This document shows positions 62,873-64,000 of a stretch of DNA of 64,000 nt, in pieces. Under the pieces are notes generated by a model. The model made no database searches and was not told the origin of the DNA. It worked only from the letters and a program-made list of their open reading frames with translations. This DNA comes from Acanthosoma haemorrhoidale (taxonomy: Eukaryota; Arthropoda; Insecta; Hemiptera; Acanthosomatidae): positions 117,001,768 through 117,065,767 of the forward strand of contig OV884014.1 of the NCBI GenBank assembly GCA_930367205.1. The letters run 5' to 3'. The position numbers and the translations under genes are program-made. The first letter of the stretch is position 1. Each line of letters begins with the position of its first letter.

Positions 62873-64000
62873 CTTCTCCTTCTGAAACAGTAATGTTTGG
62901 TCTCGGTCTCAAGTGTTGTTTACGTGGTCTTTTGATTCTATTAACGTGTGCTTTGTTTGTTTCGTTTCTGTCTTTGTACAATAGTACGGGTCTGTAGGGA
63001 TCATTGTATTTGCGGTGATGGGTTGTTCTTATGAATATTTGGTCATCATTTATTTCGGGTGGATTTTCGCGATTTTTATTTAGTGTTTCTGTCCTATTTT
63101 CTTTTTCGTTTATAATTTTGTTTCTAGTTATTTCGTGTATTATGTTTTTTTCGTCATGATATTTTTGTACGTATTGTTCTTTTATTTCTATTTGTTGGTC
63201 AGGTCTTTTTGTTATTCCGAATGTTATTTCGTCTGGTGTCATATTTAGTTTAGAGTTTAAAGTATTGTTATATGCTATTGTTGCTAGCATTAGTCTGTTA
63301 GTTAATGATTTGTTCGTTAAGTCTTTGTAATTGAGGGTTCGTAATATTTCTATTAGTGTACTGTGTGCTCTATTAAGTAGTCCTAGTGAGTTGGGATTTC
63401 CTGGGGTCGTATAAATTGGTTCGATTTCATTTGTTTGCAAAAAATTTAATACTAGGTTGTTTTTGTATTCTTTACCATTATCCATTTTTATTGATACTGG
63501 TGTGGGATAGTATGTCAAGTAAAGTTTAATAGTGTCACAGATGTTGATTCCTGTCACAGCAGATATTATGTGTGTAAATAGTTTTTTGGAAAATGTGTCG
63601 ATTATTGTCACGATGTATTTTTTGTCGAAATGTAGTGTATCTATCATCAAGTCTTCAAATGGTTTGTTTGGTGTTGGTGTTACCATGTATTTTGCTTTTA
63701 TGGGATTTCGTTCGTATTTAGTCTTTTTGCATGTCGTACATTTGTTAATGAAGTCGTTTATTGTTTCTTTCATCAGTGGGAAGTAGTACAGTTTTCTCAG
63801 TTTGTCATAAGTCTCAATAGTTCCTCTGTGGGATGTCTTTCCTATGTGATAGTTGTTTATTGTTTCTATTTGTTCGTCTTTGTCCGTGATGTCGGTTACA
63901 AAATTTTTGTATCTTTTTAATTTTACAGTCTGGTATGAGTCTTGTATCAGTTTTGAAAATTCTTTGAACATTTCATCGTACCATGGTTGAAGTAATGGGA
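62802..64000 (-). CDS. pol: Pol of element 2, C-terminal part (integrase), cut by the window edge
   Basis: The frame is open from the window edge (codons for PLLQPWYDE precede the first Met at 63971, which is internal). It covers the end of the linker and the whole integrase. The zinc motif is H-x5-H (HIGKTSHRG) with CTTC. The core starts with MIDTLHFD and continues to KMDNGKEY. The position of the third catalytic residue is again Asn (LGLLNRAHSTL), with 35 residues between it and the second Asp. The same basic and acidic tail as in element 1 overlaps env by 71 bp. Compared with element 1 it carries many substitutions, many of them conservative, so it appears to have evolved under constraint. 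Confidence 0.92.
   Translation of the reverse strand, partial: PLLQPWYDEMFKEFSKLIQDSYQTVKLKRYKNFVTDITDKDEQIETINNYHIGKTSHRGTIETYDKLRKLYYFPLMKETINDFINKCTTCKKTKYERNPIKAKYMVTPTPNKPFEDLMIDTLHFDKKYIVTIIDTFSKKLFTHIISAVTGINICDTIKLYLTYYPTPVSIKMDNGKEYKNNLVLNFLQTNEIEPIYTTPGNPNSLGLLNRAHSTLIEILRTLNYKDLTNKSLTNRLMLATIAYNNTLNSKLNMTPDEITFGITKRPDQQIEIKEQYVQKYHDEKNIIHEITRNKIINEKENRTETLNKNRENPPEINDDQIFIRTTHHRKYNDPYRPVLLYKDRNETNKAHVNRIKRPRKQHLRPRPNITVSEGEDGSYSDSTNPDTSMDIDIYYDSD
62882..62893 (-). promoter_or_regulatory. Candidate splice acceptor for env mRNA, element 2
   Basis: TTACTGTTTCAG| on the minus strand, identical to element 1 and again 9 nt before the env AUG. Confidence 0.62.

Larger units (their letters stand above)
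61076..64000 (-). mobile_element. Second errantivirus-type element, truncated by the window edge
   Basis: It has the same orientation and layout as element 1: LTR, purine tract, env and the 3' part of pol, with the rest beyond 64000. Its LTR differs clearly from that of element 1, and pol is only moderately similar at the DNA level (about 85% where I counted). It is therefore a distinct, related lineage and not a copy made by satellite duplication. The junction with satellite is TTTTCGAC|AGTTAAAT, the same nucleotide of the A monomer as in element 1. All visible frames are open. Confidence 0.93.

Overview
The window is eukaryotic satellite DNA from an insect genome, interrupted by two related endogenous retroviruses of the Gypsy/Errantivirus type. 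The insect assignment rests on the retroelements: gag, pol and an env with a furin-type site and a baculovirus-F-like layout, a combination known from insect errantiviruses. The order of insect cannot be told from the sequence. No host gene, tRNA, rRNA or prokaryotic feature was found.

About 54.2 kb (1-24145 and 31018-61075) is satellite built from two monomers with no clear homology to each other. Monomer A is 96-99 bp and contains GGAGCTAACGTACCAGCT, TTTTTGACGATATTTTCC and GTATCAGGAGAACATAAT. Monomer B is 95 bp and carries two overlapping 12-bp palindromes, TATCACGTGATA (with an E-box, CACGTG) and ATACGATCGTAT. The monomers alternate in blocks: 17 B blocks, each followed by an A block. Every A-to-B junction carries the same 20-bp perfect palindrome, and 16 of 17 B-to-A junctions share one joint. 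Fifteen of the 17 B blocks have a length of exactly 95n+31 bp (n from 9 to 51), one is 1 bp off, and one ends at an aberrant joint at 8931/8932. Larger periods lie on top of this: a 1,876-bp period repeated at the left end, a 5.04-kb period at the right end, and a paralogous stretch 25.3 kb apart.

Element 1 (24146-31017, minus strand, 6,872 bp) is complete. It has two identical 264-bp LTRs, a tRNA-Lys primer binding site, gag, pol in the -1 frame behind a U-UUU-UUA slippery heptamer, and env behind a good splice acceptor. Its reading frames are open, so it is a recent and possibly active insertion. Element 2 (61076 to beyond the window edge, minus strand) shows one LTR, an intact env and the 3' part of pol. 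Its LTR and pol differ clearly from element 1, but env is nearly the same, which suggests that env was exchanged between lineages. Both elements sit at the same nucleotide of the A monomer (TTTTCGAC|) in the same orientation. Both integrases have Asn where the third catalytic residue (Glu) of the DD35E triad is expected.

The most interesting hypothesis is a satellite-homing errantivirus lineage with an unusual DD35N integrase, living in an array of palindromic, E-box-rich 95-bp monomers. The small open frames that recur in the satellite are repeat artefacts and are not annotated as genes.
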